Positions 50,346-59,967 are shown, numbered from the stretch's first letter. The stretch is DNA of 64,000 nt from an uncultured Fretibacterium sp. (GCA_937915755.1 CALGGR010000147.1:11792-75791), one strand, 5' to 3'. The notes: generated by a model from the sequence alone, not told the origin. Numbers and translations: made by a program.

Positions 50346-51821
50346 CTATCTCAACTTCCACGCAACATCTGCCATGAACAAATCGCGTTCGAGGCTCTCA
50401 GGCGTTGTGTCCTTGCTGATGTGGACGAACTCAATATCCATAATCCTTGCCCAGTCCTTCACCATCTCATAATCTGCGTCATAGCTGAGGACAGTATGAT
50501 GCGCGCCCCCTGCGAGTATCCAGCATTCGAGGCCGGTCTTCAGGTTTGGCATTGAACGCCACATTACGCGGGCAACGGGAAGATTCGGCATCGGCATGAT
50601 CGGCTTCACGCACTCTATATCCTGACATATAAGGCGCAACCTTCCGCCCATGTCAACAAGACTCACGGCAACGGCTTTCCCTTCATGGCCCTCGAAAACG
50701 AGTCTCGCGGGGTCTTCCTTTCCCCCAATCCCGAGAGGGTGAACCTCAATTCGCGGTCTTCCTGCCGCGACTGACGGGCATACTTCGAGCATGTGCGCGC
50801 CGAGACTGTACTCGCTTCCCGGCACAAGGTGGTACGTGTAATCCTCCATGAATGCAGAGCCGCCTTTCAAGCCCTCAGTCATGAATTTTATGATTGAAGT
50901 CATTGCCGCGACCTTCCAGTCTCCTTCAGCACCGTAACCGTAACCTGTCGCAAGCAAATGCTGTGTCGCAATTCCGGGAAGCTGCCTCATTCCGTAAAGG
51001 TCTTGGAATGTGTTGGAGAACGCTTTGCAGCCCTCACGGTCGAGCATCTTCTTCATCGCTATTTCCTCGCGTGCCTGATAGCGTACTGCCTCGATATTCT
51101 CCGTTGCCATATTGTAGAGGGACTCGTATTCCTTCATGAGAGCGTCAACTTCTTCGTCTGTTACCATACCCATGACATCGACAAGCTCACCAACCGGCCA
51201 TGTGTTGACCTGCCAGCCGAGTTTTGCCTGAACTTCAACTTTGTCGCCCTCTGTAACAGCGACTTCCCTCATGTTATCGCCGAAACGCATTACCTTCAAG
51301 GACTTCGAGAACTCCGCGCCTGCCGCTGAACGCATCCATTTCCCGAGTCTTGCCTGAACGTCCGCATCCTGCCAATATCCGGCGATGACCTTGCGGGGTG
51401 CTCTGAGCCTTGCGCCGATGAAGCCGTGTTCTCTGTCCCCGTGTGCGGCCTGATTGAGATTCATGAAGTCCATATCGATCTCGTCATTAGGGATTTCGCG
51501 GTTGTACTGAGTTGCGAAATGGCACCATGCTTTCTGGAGGTTTGCGAGGCCGTTAATCCACATTTTTGACGGGCTGAAGGTGTGGCACCAAGTGATTATT
51601 CCGGCGCACTTTGGGCTGTAGTTGGCTTCGCGGATTACGTCGGTGATTTCCTGATTGGTCTTTGCCGTAACTTTGTAGGTAACTTTGCAGGGAAGATTGC
51701 CTGAAGCGTTGAGGGTGTCGGCCATTTCCTGCGCTCTCTTTGCGACCGTCTCAAGGACTTCAGGGCCATAGAGGTACTGACTTCCTACGACGAACCAGAA
51801 CTCATAATCTTTAAGGTTCAT
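50346..51821 (-). CDS. araA: L-arabinose isomerase
   Basis: 491 residues, normal length. EFWFVVGSQYLYG at the N terminus, CAGIITWCHTFSPSKMWI, NQAAHGDREHGFIGARLR, GYGYGAEGDWKVAAM, LVPGSEYSLGAHMLEVCPSV and the C-terminal WILAGGAHHTVLSY with the second metal His. Converts L-arabinose to L-ribulose. First gene of araA-araD, behind a palindromic operator candidate. Confidence 0.96.
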   Translation of the reverse strand: MNLKDYEFWFVVGSQYLYGPEVLETVAKRAQEMADTLNASGNLPCKVTYKVTAKTNQEITDVIREANYSPKCAGIITWCHTFSPSKMWINGLANLQKAWCHFATQYNREIPNDEIDMDFMNLNQAAHGDREHGFIGARLRAPRKVIAGYWQDADVQARLGKWMRSAAGAEFSKSLKVMRFGDNMREVAVTEGDKVEVQAKLGWQVNTWPVGELVDVMGMVTDEEVDALMKEYESLYNMATENIEAVRYQAREEIAMKKMLDREGCKAFSNTFQDLYGMRQLPGIATQHLLATGYGYGAEGDWKVAAMTSIIKFMTEGLKGGSAFMEDYTYHLVPGSEYSLGAHMLEVCPSVAAGRPRIEVHPLGIGGKEDPARLVFEGHEGKAVAVSLVDMGGRLRLICQDIECVKPIMPMPNLPVARVMWRSMPNLKTGLECWILAGGAHHTVLSYDADYEMVKDWARIMDIEFVHISKDTTPESLERDLFMADVAWKLR

Positions 51822-51847
51822 GATGAATATCTGCTCCTTCCGAAATT

Positions 51848-51876
51848 GTATATTATTGCGAATGACAATAGTATAC
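51848..51876 (-). promoter_or_regulatory. 29-bp palindrome before araA (operator candidate)
   Basis: GTATATTATTG and CAATAGTATAC are inverted repeats with 10 of 11 matches around a 7-base centre. On the minus strand the site contains TATACT, a likely -10 box, so a bound repressor would block araA transcription. About 27 bases before the araA ATG. Size and placement suit an AraR/LacI/GntR-type regulator; none is encoded nearby. Confidence 0.6.
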
Positions 51877-51905
51877 AGCGTTTAGAGAATATTTTGTGCA
51901 CTGAA

Positions 51906-54900
51906 TTAGGAGAAGAACCGCCCCACTGTGTTAACCACACTGCCTATTGTGCTGCGGACAGATATGGAGCTTGCTCTGTCCAAGCGGCTTAAAGCTTCCG
52001 TTCCCTCAAGCTTTTTGTTTTCCCTCGCGAAGTCTATAGCGCGGTCTGACAACACTATGTCATTTTCACCCTTATATTCGACCTCAACATTAGCCCCTGC
52101 GTCCAAGATAAGCGATAATACTTTAGGCCCCGCATATTTTGCCGCGTACATGAGGACAGTCATTCCTGTGTTATCTTTAGCGTTGACATCAGCATGGTAC
52201 TTCAGGAGAAGTTTTACTATTTCAGCATGATTGTTATATGCCGCTAACATCAAAGCCGTCCAGCCGTCACTTTTCCTGGCATTAACATAGGCATCGTGCA
52301 GCAGGAGAATTTCTACAACTTCCGTGTAACCGTCCCTTGCCGCGAACATTAAGCCTGTGAATCCGTCTTCGTCCTCAGAATCGACATTTGCTCCGCTCAT
52401 TAAGGCTCGTTCGACCTCTTCGGCATCTCCAGAGTCGCACAATTCCAGAAATTCCTCGTCATCTACCCATTCAGTCCCTGAACTGTAATCTTCATTATCG
52501 TCATCCGTACTGCGGACAGATACAGAGCTTGCTCTCTCTAAGCGGCTTAAGGCTTCCGTTCCCTCAAGTTTTTCGTTTTCTCTCGCGAAGTCTATAGCGC
52601 GGTATGATAGTGCGTCATCTTCATCCCTATATTCGACTTCGACATTAGCCCTCGCCTCCAAGAGAAGCGACAATACTTTAGGCCCAGCATATTTTGCCGC
52701 ATACATGAGAACAGTCACGCCTGTGTTATCCTTAGCATTGACATCGGCATGGTATTTCAGGAGAATCTTTACTGTCTCAGCGTAATCGTTATATGCCGCA
52801 TATATTAAGCCTGTCCAACCGTCTTCGTCCTCAGCGTCGACATTCGCACCGCTCTTTAAGGCCCGTTCGACTTTCTCAGCATCTCCAGACATGCACAACA
52901 TCAGAAATTTCTCGTCATCTACCCATTCAGTCTCTGAATCTTCATCGTCATCTGTATCGCGGCTTACTCTCTCTAAGCGGCTTAAGGCTTCCGTTCCCTT
53001 CAGTTTGTCGTTTAGCCTCGCTAAATCTAAAGCGCGGTCTGACTTATATTCGACCTCGACATTAGCCCCTGCGTCCAATAGAAGCGATAGTACTTTGGGC
53101 CCAGCATTTTCTGCTGCGTACATGAGAACAGTCTTTCCTATGTTGTTCTTAGCATTGACATTTGCATGGTGCTTCAGGAGAAGTTTTACTGTTTCCACCT
53201 TATCGTTATATACCGCAAACATCAAAGCCGTCCAGCCCTTATTATTCTTAGCGTTAATATCCGCGCCATACAACAAGAGAAATTCTGCAACTTCTAATTG
53301 GCCTCTTATTGCCGCATACATTAAGCCTGTCCGACCGTATTCGTTCTTAGCATTGACATTTGCGCCGCTCCTTAATGCTTGTTCGACTTCTTCAGCACGT
53401 CCACACTCGCACAGCCTCAGAAATTCTTCGTCATCTACCAATTCAGGCTCCGGACTGTCGTCTTTTTTCGCGTTTCCTGCTAATGCGAGCAATGATTCGA
53501 GTTCCGACATGAAATTCTGCGTAACTTCACGGCCCGATGAAAACTTCTCTTCATCTCCTTCCAGTATACGTACAATATCTTTGTGGCCTTCCTGTCTTGC
53601 AACCTTCAAAGCCGTACCCCCGCTTACAGTCTTGGCATCTGTATCCGCGCCGTGCCTGAGGAGGACTCTCACAAATTCAGGGTGGCCGCTGTATGCTGCT
53701 TGTATCAATGCCGTAGCACCGCTGTCATTCTTAGCGTTAACGTTCGCTCCATACCTAAGGAGAAGTTCAGCAATGTCCGTATTGCCGGAGATAGCTGCGA
53801 ATATTAAAGCCGTATCGCCGTCATTCGTTTTGACGTTGACCTTTGCGCCGTTTTTCAGGAGAAGTTCAGCAATTTCCGCGTAGCCTTGATATATTGCCGC
53901 AAGTAAAGCCGTTTTGCCGTCATTCGTTTTGGCATTGGCATTCGCGCCGTGCTTAAGGAGAAGTTCTACGATTTCCGCACTACCGTTAAGTATTGCTGCC
54001 ATTAAGGCTGTTACACCGTTTTTCTCTTGAACTGTTACATTTGCGCCGTATTCAAGAAGGATTTCCGCCGCGCTGACGTGTCCCTTAGCAGAAGCCACCA
54101 TTAGAGCCGTCTCACCTTCGCGTCCTGTAGCGTTGACATTAGCACCGTTCCTTATGGCCTGCTCGATCCTTCTGGCATCACCTGACTCGCACAGTTTCAG
54201 GAATTGCGCATCACTCATTGCAGGGGGCTTAGGTGCAGGGACAGGCTCGGGCTTGATTACAGGGGCAGGTTTGGGCTTCACTACAGCAGCTAACTCTTGC
54301 GCAAGATCGGCGGCAGGCTTGGGCTTTACAACAGGGGCGGGCTTTTGTGCAGGTACAGGGACAGACTTAGGTTTCACAACAGGAACGGACTTTTGCACAG
54401 GGGCAGTAACGGGCTTGGGTTTCGCAGAAGTAGCAGGCTTGGGCTTGACTGCAGGTTGAGGCTTTACATTCACGCTGTTGGAGCGCAGCAGGTTAACGAT
54501 TCCTATACGGCCAAGCTCTTCCGCCAACGTTAAAGCTGTCCTGCCGTAATTATCCCTGGCGTTGACGTCCGCGCCATGCTTAAGGAGAAGTTCTGCTGTC
54601 TCGGCGTTCCATGCCCACATTAAAGCTGTCCAGCCATATGTATCCTTGATGTTGACATCCGCGCCATGTTTCAGGAGGAGATCTGTGATTTCTGGATTAC
54701 CCGCCAGCATCAAAGCCGTCATGCCGCATTTGTTCTGAGCGTTTACATTTATGCCATGATTCAGAAGAAGCTCTACGATTTTAGTGTGGCCTCTGAACGC
54801 CGCAAATATTAAAGCTGAATAGCCATAATTGTTCCTGACATTGATATTTTTGATGTGCTTCAGCAGAACACTAGTAACCTCTATGAAGCCGCTCCACACT

Positions 54901-55025
54901 GCTGACATTAACACCATCCAGCCGACGTAACTCTTAGAGTTGACATCCATACCGTTTGCAATGGCTTGTTCAACTTTTTTGCTGTTGCCAGACCTGCATA
55001 ACTTCAGGAAATCCGTGTCGTTCAC
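51906..55025 (-). CDS. Large modular ankyrin-repeat protein
   Basis: 1039 residues, no signal peptide or membrane helix. It is built from five units, each starting with a helix pair like (V/M)(D/S)DxxFLxLCxSGxAxxVExA followed by several ankyrin repeats; unit starts are near residues 1, 270, 530, 702 and 854. A Pro/Lys/Val-rich hinge (VKPKP, APVVKPKP repeats) fills about 186-268. In the last three units repeats alternate with the block LSLLLDAGANVEVEYK...ALSRLERA, and their DNA copies are close to identical in places. About 25 ankyrin repeats in all, so a long protein-binding solenoid. Role unknown; grown by internal duplication. Confidence 0.88.
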   Translation of the reverse strand: MNDTDFLKLCRSGNSKKVEQAIANGMDVNSKSYVGWMVLMSAVWSGFIEVTSVLLKHIKNINVRNNYGYSALIFAAFRGHTKIVELLLNHGINVNAQNKCGMTALMLAGNPEITDLLLKHGADVNIKDTYGWTALMWAWNAETAELLLKHGADVNARDNYGRTALTLAEELGRIGIVNLLRSNSVNVKPQPAVKPKPATSAKPKPVTAPVQKSVPVVKPKSVPVPAQKPAPVVKPKPAADLAQELAAVVKPKPAPVIKPEPVPAPKPPAMSDAQFLKLCESGDARRIEQAIRNGANVNATGREGETALMVASAKGHVSAAEILLEYGANVTVQEKNGVTALMAAILNGSAEIVELLLKHGANANAKTNDGKTALLAAIYQGYAEIAELLLKNGAKVNVKTNDGDTALIFAAISGNTDIAELLLRYGANVNAKNDSGATALIQAAYSGHPEFVRVLLRHGADTDAKTVSGGTALKVARQEGHKDIVRILEGDEEKFSSGREVTQNFMSELESLLALAGNAKKDDSPEPELVDDEEFLRLCECGRAEEVEQALRSGANVNAKNEYGRTGLMYAAIRGQLEVAEFLLLYGADINAKNNKGWTALMFAVYNDKVETVKLLLKHHANVNAKNNIGKTVLMYAAENAGPKVLSLLLDAGANVEVEYKSDRALDLARLNDKLKGTEALSRLERVSRDTDDDEDSETEWVDDEKFLMLCMSGDAEKVERALKSGANVDAEDEDGWTGLIYAAYNDYAETVKILLKYHADVNAKDNTGVTVLMYAAKYAGPKVLSLLLEARANVEVEYRDEDDALSYRAIDFARENEKLEGTEALSRLERASSVSVRSTDDDNEDYSSGTEWVDDEEFLELCDSGDAEEVERALMSGANVDSEDEDGFTGLMFAARDGYTEVVEILLLHDAYVNARKSDGWTALMLAAYNNHAEIVKLLLKYHADVNAKDNTGMTVLMYAAKYAGPKVLSLILDAGANVEVEYKGENDIVLSDRAIDFARENKKLEGTEALSRLDRASSISVRSTIGSVVNTVGRFFS

Positions 55026-55110
55026 TGAATAATTCTCCCCCTGTAATTATCATGTTTTGTAATTATAGAATTATAGCATTCTGGCCTTACTTTCAGGCTT
55101 GTCCCGCTGG

Positions 55111-55116
55111 TATAAT
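55111..55116 (+). promoter_or_regulatory. Extended -10 promoter before the MgtC-like gene
   Basis: TGGTATAAT (TG plus one base plus TATAAT) 30 bases before the ATG. -35 match is weak, as is common with extended -10 sites. Confidence 0.5.
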
Positions 55117-55145
55117 TTTAATTTCAGCATAGAATTTTTCGGGAG

Positions 55146-55886
55146 ATGATTTTCTTGGGCAGCCCTTTCGTAAACGACCCCATAGCTCAGATTTTAGGAA
55201 AGTGGTCAGTTGACATTAACATTTACTCAGTCTCATTCCGCATAATCCTCGTGATAATCCTAGCGTCGCTAATCGGCTGTGAGCGTTCAAGCAAGAGACA
55301 TTCAGCGGGTTTGCGGACGTTCATCATCGTTTCGATGGCGTGTGCGTTGTCGGCCATGATTGATGTCTGCATACTCGCGGTAAATCCGAACGGTATCCCA
55401 ATAATCTCAGCGGCTTCAATCGTATCTGTCGCAATGTTGAGCGGGAACTCAATACTCTTCAGCTCACGAAGCCAGATTAAAGGTCTCACAACATCGGCAG
55501 GATTGTGGGCTTGCGGACTTGTAGGGCTTGCGATTGGCGGCGGACTTTACACGATTGGAATTGCGTCATTCATCGCTCTGATATTCTGCATATCGCAATT
55601 ACCGAAAGCCGAAGTAATCCTCAAAGACAGGTCAAACCACTTCGAGGTTCATCTTGAATTACGGAACAGCTATAACCTTCAGGATTTCGTTACGACGATT
55701 CGCAAACTTGGCCTCACGATTGACGACATCGAGTCCAACCCTGCCTACACAAATTCGGGATTGAGCGTCTACTCCGTCTCAATGACGATAAGCGAGAGAG
55801 ACTTCAAGACTTACAGAAGCCACAATGATATTATTGAAGCCTTACGTTCCCTTGATTATATTCACTATATCGAGGAAATGAGTTAG
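55146..55886 (+). CDS. MgtC/SapB family membrane protein
   Basis: 246 residues. About five membrane segments: SFRIILVIILASLIGCERSSKRHSAGLRTF (the family's Gly-x-Glu-Arg motif), IVSMACALSAMIDVCIL, AASIVSVAMLSGNSILF, TTSAGLWACGLVGLAIGGGLYTIG, then a C-terminal cytoplasmic ACT-like domain (VHLELRNSYNLQDFVTTIRKLGLTI). Related proteins act in Mg2+ homeostasis, acid stress or F-type ATPase control. GGGAG is immediately before the ATG, so initiation at the TTG at 55155 is the more likely one. Confidence 0.88.
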   Translation: MIFLGSPFVNDPIAQILGKWSVDINIYSVSFRIILVIILASLIGCERSSKRHSAGLRTFIIVSMACALSAMIDVCILAVNPNGIPIISAASIVSVAMLSGNSILFSSRSQIKGLTTSAGLWACGLVGLAIGGGLYTIGIASFIALIFCISQLPKAEVILKDRSNHFEVHLELRNSYNLQDFVTTIRKLGLTIDDIESNPAYTNSGLSVYSVSMTISERDFKTYRSHNDIIEALRSLDYIHYIEEMS

Positions 55887-55926
55887 GATTATAATATTCA
55901 GAAATCCGCACAAAGGAGAAATTTAT

Positions 55927-56991
55927 ATGCAGATAAGTATCACAAAGAACCCCAATCCGGGAAAGATGCCGCCAGAGAATGAGCTTGGCTTCGGAAGAAT
56001 CTTCAGCGACCACATGTTCATCATGGACTACAATGACGCTGAGAAATGGCACAACCCCCGCATCGTCCCTTACGGCCCTCTATCTCTCATGCCTTCTGGT
56101 GACGGAATACAGTACGCTAACACGGTGTTCGAGGGAATGAAAGCATACCGATGGGCAGACGGAAGCATTCACCTTTTCCGCCCAATGGAAAACGCAAAAC
56201 GCATCAACATTTCCGCCGAAAGAATCGGTCTCCCCCAAGTCCCCAATGACATCTTCCTTCAGGCAGTCCATGAACTCGTGAAGATCGACGCTTCATGGGT
56301 ACCGTCGAGCGAAGGTACATCACTCTACATAAGGCCGTTCATTTTTGCGACAGACGAGGAACTTGCGCTTCACGGCATTCACAAGGCAATTTTCGTGATA
56401 ATACTTTCACCGAGCGCGAGCTATTTCGCTGAAGGCATTAAGCCCGTCAAGATTATGCTTGAAACTGAGGACGTCAGAGCTGTCAGAGGCGGAACAGGCT
56501 ACACAAAGTGCGGCGGAAACTATGCGGCTTCAAACCGTGCAGGCGACAGAGCATTGGAGAAGGGATATTCACAGGTCTTGTGGCTCGACGGCGTTCACAG
56601 GAAGTACATTGAGGAAGTCGGCGCAATGAACGTAATGTTCAAGATTCGCGGAACTGTCGTGACTCCTTCGCTTGAGAACGGCTCAATTCTCGGAGGTATC
56701 ACACGTAAGTCATGCCTTGAAGTTCTGAGACACTGGGGAGTTCCTGCAGAGGAAAGGCTTCTTAGTGTTGATGAGCTTATGGGGGCTGCTGAGGACGGCG
56801 GACTTGAGGAGGCTTTCGGAACGGGAACGGCGGCTGTAATTTCACCGATTGGTGAGCTTTTCTACAACGGCAAGAAGTACACAGTCAACGATTTCAAGAT
56901 AGGCGAGACTGCACAGAGGCTTTACGATGAACTGACGGGGATTCAGTGGGGCAAGAGACCTGACCCGTTCGGATGGACGGAATGCGTTTAA
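55927..56991 (+). CDS. ilvE: Branched-chain amino-acid aminotransferase
   Basis: 354 residues, class IV PLP fold, of the longer BCAT type. FGRIFSDHMFIMDYND, GPLSLMPSGDGIQYANTVFEGMKAYR, the PLP Lys in GGTGYTKCGGNYAAS, the RKYIEEVGAMNVMF and FGTGTAAVISPIG motifs. Moves the amino group between Leu/Ile/Val and 2-oxoglutarate. AAAGGAG precedes the ATG. Its end overlaps ispE by ten bases. Confidence 0.95.
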   Translation: MQISITKNPNPGKMPPENELGFGRIFSDHMFIMDYNDAEKWHNPRIVPYGPLSLMPSGDGIQYANTVFEGMKAYRWADGSIHLFRPMENAKRINISAERIGLPQVPNDIFLQAVHELVKIDASWVPSSEGTSLYIRPFIFATDEELALHGIHKAIFVIILSPSASYFAEGIKPVKIMLETEDVRAVRGGTGYTKCGGNYAASNRAGDRALEKGYSQVLWLDGVHRKYIEEVGAMNVMFKIRGTVVTPSLENGSILGGITRKSCLEVLRHWGVPAEERLLSVDELMGAAEDGGLEEAFGTGTAAVISPIGELFYNGKKYTVNDFKIGETAQRLYDELTGIQWGKRPDPFGWTECV

Positions 56992-57770
56992 TTCTTCCGA
57001 CTTTCGCTAAACTTAATCTCACCCTGAGAGTTGTTGGAAAGCGCACGGACGGTTACCATAACCTTGTGTCAACTTTCATGAAGATAAATTCAGGCGATGT
57101 GCTTTATATATCCGAGTCAACCGCTGGAATCGACATCGTGAACGCTAACATTCCACTTAAGGGTGAGAACATTGTGGCAAAAGCCTTGAGGATAGCGCGA
57201 GAAGATGGCTTCAAGATCCCGCCTCTTAATGTGAAGATTCACAAGAGCATACCGCCCGGTTCAGGACTTGGAGCTGGCTCCGGAAACGCCGCGGCTGTGC
57301 TGATGCTTTTCGGGGCTGAAAGAGTTGCGGCTAAAGTCGGGGCTGATGTTCCATTCCTTTGCTCAGGGCTTGATTTTGCGCTTGTGTCGGGAATTGGAGA
57401 CCATATCGAGTCTGTGAAAACTCATGCTATACACGGTGTAATAGCGATACCGAACTGGGAGACTGAGACTAAGGCTGCTTACTCGGAGCTTGATGCGCTG
57501 AGCTACGATATGGGAATAATGCTCGCACGCACTGAGGCAAAAGATATATACTATGCCAATGCTGGGCGGAGGGTTGGGCTTCTTCCAAACGACTTCCTGA
57601 AAATCCTGATGAAAGATCACCCAAAGTACAACGAGTTATTCAGGATATTCCAGAAAGCTGACGCTGACTGTTGGGGCGTAACAGGTTCGGGGAGTGCTGC
57701 ATTTGCTGTCCTGAAGAAGTCCGTGAAACTTGACTGGCCTGGTTATGTGAAGCATGTGCTGTATTTTTAG
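56982..57770 (+). CDS. ispE: 4-diphosphocytidyl-2-C-methyl-D-erythritol kinase
   Basis: 262 residues, slightly short for the family. GHMP kinase: PTFAKLNLTLRVVGKRTDGYHNL, the P-loop PPGSGLGAGSGNAAAVL, ADVPFLCSG and WGVTGSGSAAFAVL. Phosphorylates CDP-ME in the MEP isoprenoid pathway. I choose the ATG at 56982 so that the product starts MRLILPTFAKLN. Coupled to ilvE by overlap. The usual neighbour regions (ribosome maturation, purR) are not present. Confidence 0.9.
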   Translation: MRLILPTFAKLNLTLRVVGKRTDGYHNLVSTFMKINSGDVLYISESTAGIDIVNANIPLKGENIVAKALRIAREDGFKIPPLNVKIHKSIPPGSGLGAGSGNAAAVLMLFGAERVAAKVGADVPFLCSGLDFALVSGIGDHIESVKTHAIHGVIAIPNWETETKAAYSELDALSYDMGIMLARTEAKDIYYANAGRRVGLLPNDFLKILMKDHPKYNELFRIFQKADADCWGVTGSGSAAFAVLKKSVKLDWPGYVKHVLYF

Positions 57771-57781
57771 GGGAAATATCG

Positions 57782-57818
57782 TCCCGGCTGTGAGTGAAAA
57801 GCATGGCCGGGATAATTT
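57782..57818 (+). terminator. Terminator after ispE
   Basis: TCCCGGC and GCCGGGA arms about 16 bases apart, followed by ATAATTTTG on the plus strand. Confidence 0.7.
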
Positions 57819-57973
57819 TGTGCGCTAAGGACTCGCGAGTCTCGAATGTGTACACATTTTAGACTTTATGAGTCCCTGAACCTCTCTGGGGCTTTCTCTG
57901 GGACGTATTATATTCAGAGTGGATCTTGCAGTTAATACAGCTGCAATGTTTATTTGTACTGCAAATTTCAATG

Positions 57974-58440
57974 CTACGCAATAATCACAGCTGAAGCCGA
58001 AGCTCCAAGAGAGTCCAGAGCAACACCGGCTATATCCAATAACGCCGTAACTCCCAGCACAAGCTCAACCGCTGCAGAAGGCACACTCAATATCGCAGGA
58101 ACAACAAGCATCGCAGTCATCTGGGAAGCAGCTACAATTATCAGCACTGCCTGAAGCGCAAGAAGCACCGCACCCACAGCACTAACATCAATCCAGCACA
58201 TCAAAGCCAAGAACAACGCCCACATCGCGCAAGGAATGTAATTGCCCTGCTTGTTGAAGGATCGTCGCCATTGGTACGGATATGCTGTAGACGTTCGGGG
58301 GTACTCCGAGATCCTTGCAGGCCTTCATGTTCGTTGGGATTGCTGCCTTGCTGGACATTATGGACGCCAGGGTCTATTTCTGCTGACGATGGCGCGGAGG
58401 AAGTCGAATTTTCCGCAAAATGCCTCCCCCATTTTCACAG
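57974..58440 (-). pseudogene. Remnant of a cation:dicarboxylate symporter (SDF/GltP family)
   Basis: On the minus strand several pieces of one SDF-type transporter can be read in different frames: KFDFLRAIVS near 58400, then after a TAG the stretch ASIMSSKAAIPTNMKACKDL and VPMATIL (58350-58258), then after a shift near 58255 NKQGNYIPCAMWALFLALMC and on through CWIDVSAVGAVLLALQAVLI to ELVLGVTALLDIAGVALDS and SASAVIIA, stop at 57974-57976. This matches the family's SSxAAxP, IN-x-x-G-x-x and LLDxxxTxxNxxGDxxxAxIxA order. The N-terminal half is absent. It ends just before tctA; the 57819-57973 stretch holds nothing else I recognise. Confidence 0.75.
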
Positions 58441-58459
58441 GAGAGGCCCAAATTACACC

Positions 58460-59953
58460 TTAGTTCTTATCCTTCTTGAAGAATGATGAGAGTATCGGCC
58501 ACACCAAAAGCACAATGCTCACGACCATCAGTGTGCCAGCCACAGGACGCGCGAACATGTTCACGATGCTGGCCCTCGAAATCGTGTATGCCCTGCTGAA
58601 GTTACCCTCGCATATCACGCCGAGAACAAGCCCAAGAATCAAGGCCGCGCTGTTGAAGTGGCACGCAGAAATTACAAGCCCTATAACTCCCGCAATAGCC
58701 ATGATCTTAACGTCAGCAATGCTCATGTTCGTTGCGTATGACCCGATAATAGCAAGCATTATGATGATAGGCCCGAGATACGAGTACGGTACCGCCAAAA
58801 TCTGCGCGAACACCTTTGCAATCCCAATCGCGACGACAACCATCAAGATGTTCGTTACTACCATTGACGCGAATGTTGCGCTGAGGTACTGAGGCTGATT
58901 CACGAGAAGCAGCGGCCCTAACTGTACGCCCTTCAGGACGAGTGCGCTCATCATTACAGCGGCGGCATTTCCACCCGGTATACCCAGCGAAAGTAACGGC
59001 ACCATTGCTCCGCCCGTTGCGGCATTGTTTGCGGTCTCGGAGGCGGCTATACCGTCAATAATTCCCGTCCCGAATTTCTCAGGGTGCTTTGAGAGTTTCG
59101 TCTCGGTTGAGTAGCAAAGGAACGAGGCTATTGTTGCGCCAGCTCCGGGAAGTATGCCGATGATTGTTCCGATTACTGAGCATCTCGCAAGAAGCCACTT
59201 TATCCCCCACCATTCACGGAACGATGGCATCTTTGTGTTTACACTTGCTGTGCCTTCATCGCTCTCCAGCTTTTTGTGAGCCGTCGTCTGCTTCAGGACT
59301 TCAGTAACCGCGAATATTCCGATTAAGACCGGTATCATCTCAAGCCCCGCGATAAGCTCCCCGCTTCCGAACGTCAAACGCTGGACGGCATACATAGGAT
59401 CTTGTCCCACACATGCAAGAAGAAGCCCCAAGAGTCCCGAAATCAGAGTCCTGAGAATGTTCTTGCTGTCCAGGCATGTTAGTATCGAAAGCCCCATGAA
59501 AGTAATCGCGAAAATGTCCGACGGGCTGAACGACAATGCCGCCTGTGTAAGCTGCGGCGACAACGTAAGCATTGCAAGAGCTGAGACTAGTCCGCCGATT
59601 GCCGACGAGCCTAAAGCTATTCCAAGAGCTTTCCCTGCTTCACCGCGCTGTGCCATAGGATAGCCGTCAAAAGTTGTAGGAGCTGACGAAGGAACACCCG
59701 GTATCTTGAAAAGTATAGCCGTTATGCTTCCTCCAGTTATTGACGAGCAGTATACGGCAACGAGGAACACTATCGCCGGAATTGGCTGCATCGAGTATGT
59801 GAAAGGCAATCCCAAAGCAACCGCCATAGTCGCGCTGACACCCGGCAATGCCCCGAATATAGTCCCAACAACAATCGCAAACACCACCATCAGGAACGTG
59901 TAGGGATCCATGAGTACGCTGAAGCCGTTTGTGAATAATTCCCATGTTGACAT
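58460..59953 (-). CDS. tctA: Tripartite tricarboxylate transporter large permease (TctA)
   Basis: 497 residues with about 11-12 membrane segments. GTIFGALPGVSATMAVALGLPFTY, GSITAILFKIPGVPSSAPTTFDGYPMAQRGEAGKALG (family signature region), and VIGTIIGILPGAGATIASFLCYSTETKLSKHPEKFG with the GIPGGNAAAVMMSALVLKGVQLGP block. Symporter subunit for carboxylates. Last of tctC-tctB-tctA. Confidence 0.94.
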   Translation of the reverse strand: MSTWELFTNGFSVLMDPYTFLMVVFAIVVGTIFGALPGVSATMAVALGLPFTYSMQPIPAIVFLVAVYCSSITGGSITAILFKIPGVPSSAPTTFDGYPMAQRGEAGKALGIALGSSAIGGLVSALAMLTLSPQLTQAALSFSPSDIFAITFMGLSILTCLDSKNILRTLISGLLGLLLACVGQDPMYAVQRLTFGSGELIAGLEMIPVLIGIFAVTEVLKQTTAHKKLESDEGTASVNTKMPSFREWWGIKWLLARCSVIGTIIGILPGAGATIASFLCYSTETKLSKHPEKFGTGIIDGIAASETANNAATGGAMVPLLSLGIPGGNAAAVMMSALVLKGVQLGPLLLVNQPQYLSATFASMVVTNILMVVVAIGIAKVFAQILAVPYSYLGPIIIMLAIIGSYATNMSIADVKIMAIAGVIGLVISACHFNSAALILGLVLGVICEGNFSRAYTISRASIVNMFARPVAGTLMVVSIVLLVWPILSSFFKKDKN

Positions 59954-59967
59954 GACGATTCCTCCAT

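Noticed and set aside
52891..53883. 330-codon open frame on the plus strand
   Set aside because: Mirror of the repeated ankyrin gene; its Ser/Leu/Ala repeats only reflect the opposite-strand repeats.
57974..58225. 83-residue hydrophobic small protein on the minus strand
   Set aside because: It is the end of a larger broken SDF transporter that continues in another frame upstream, so it is treated as part of a pseudogene.
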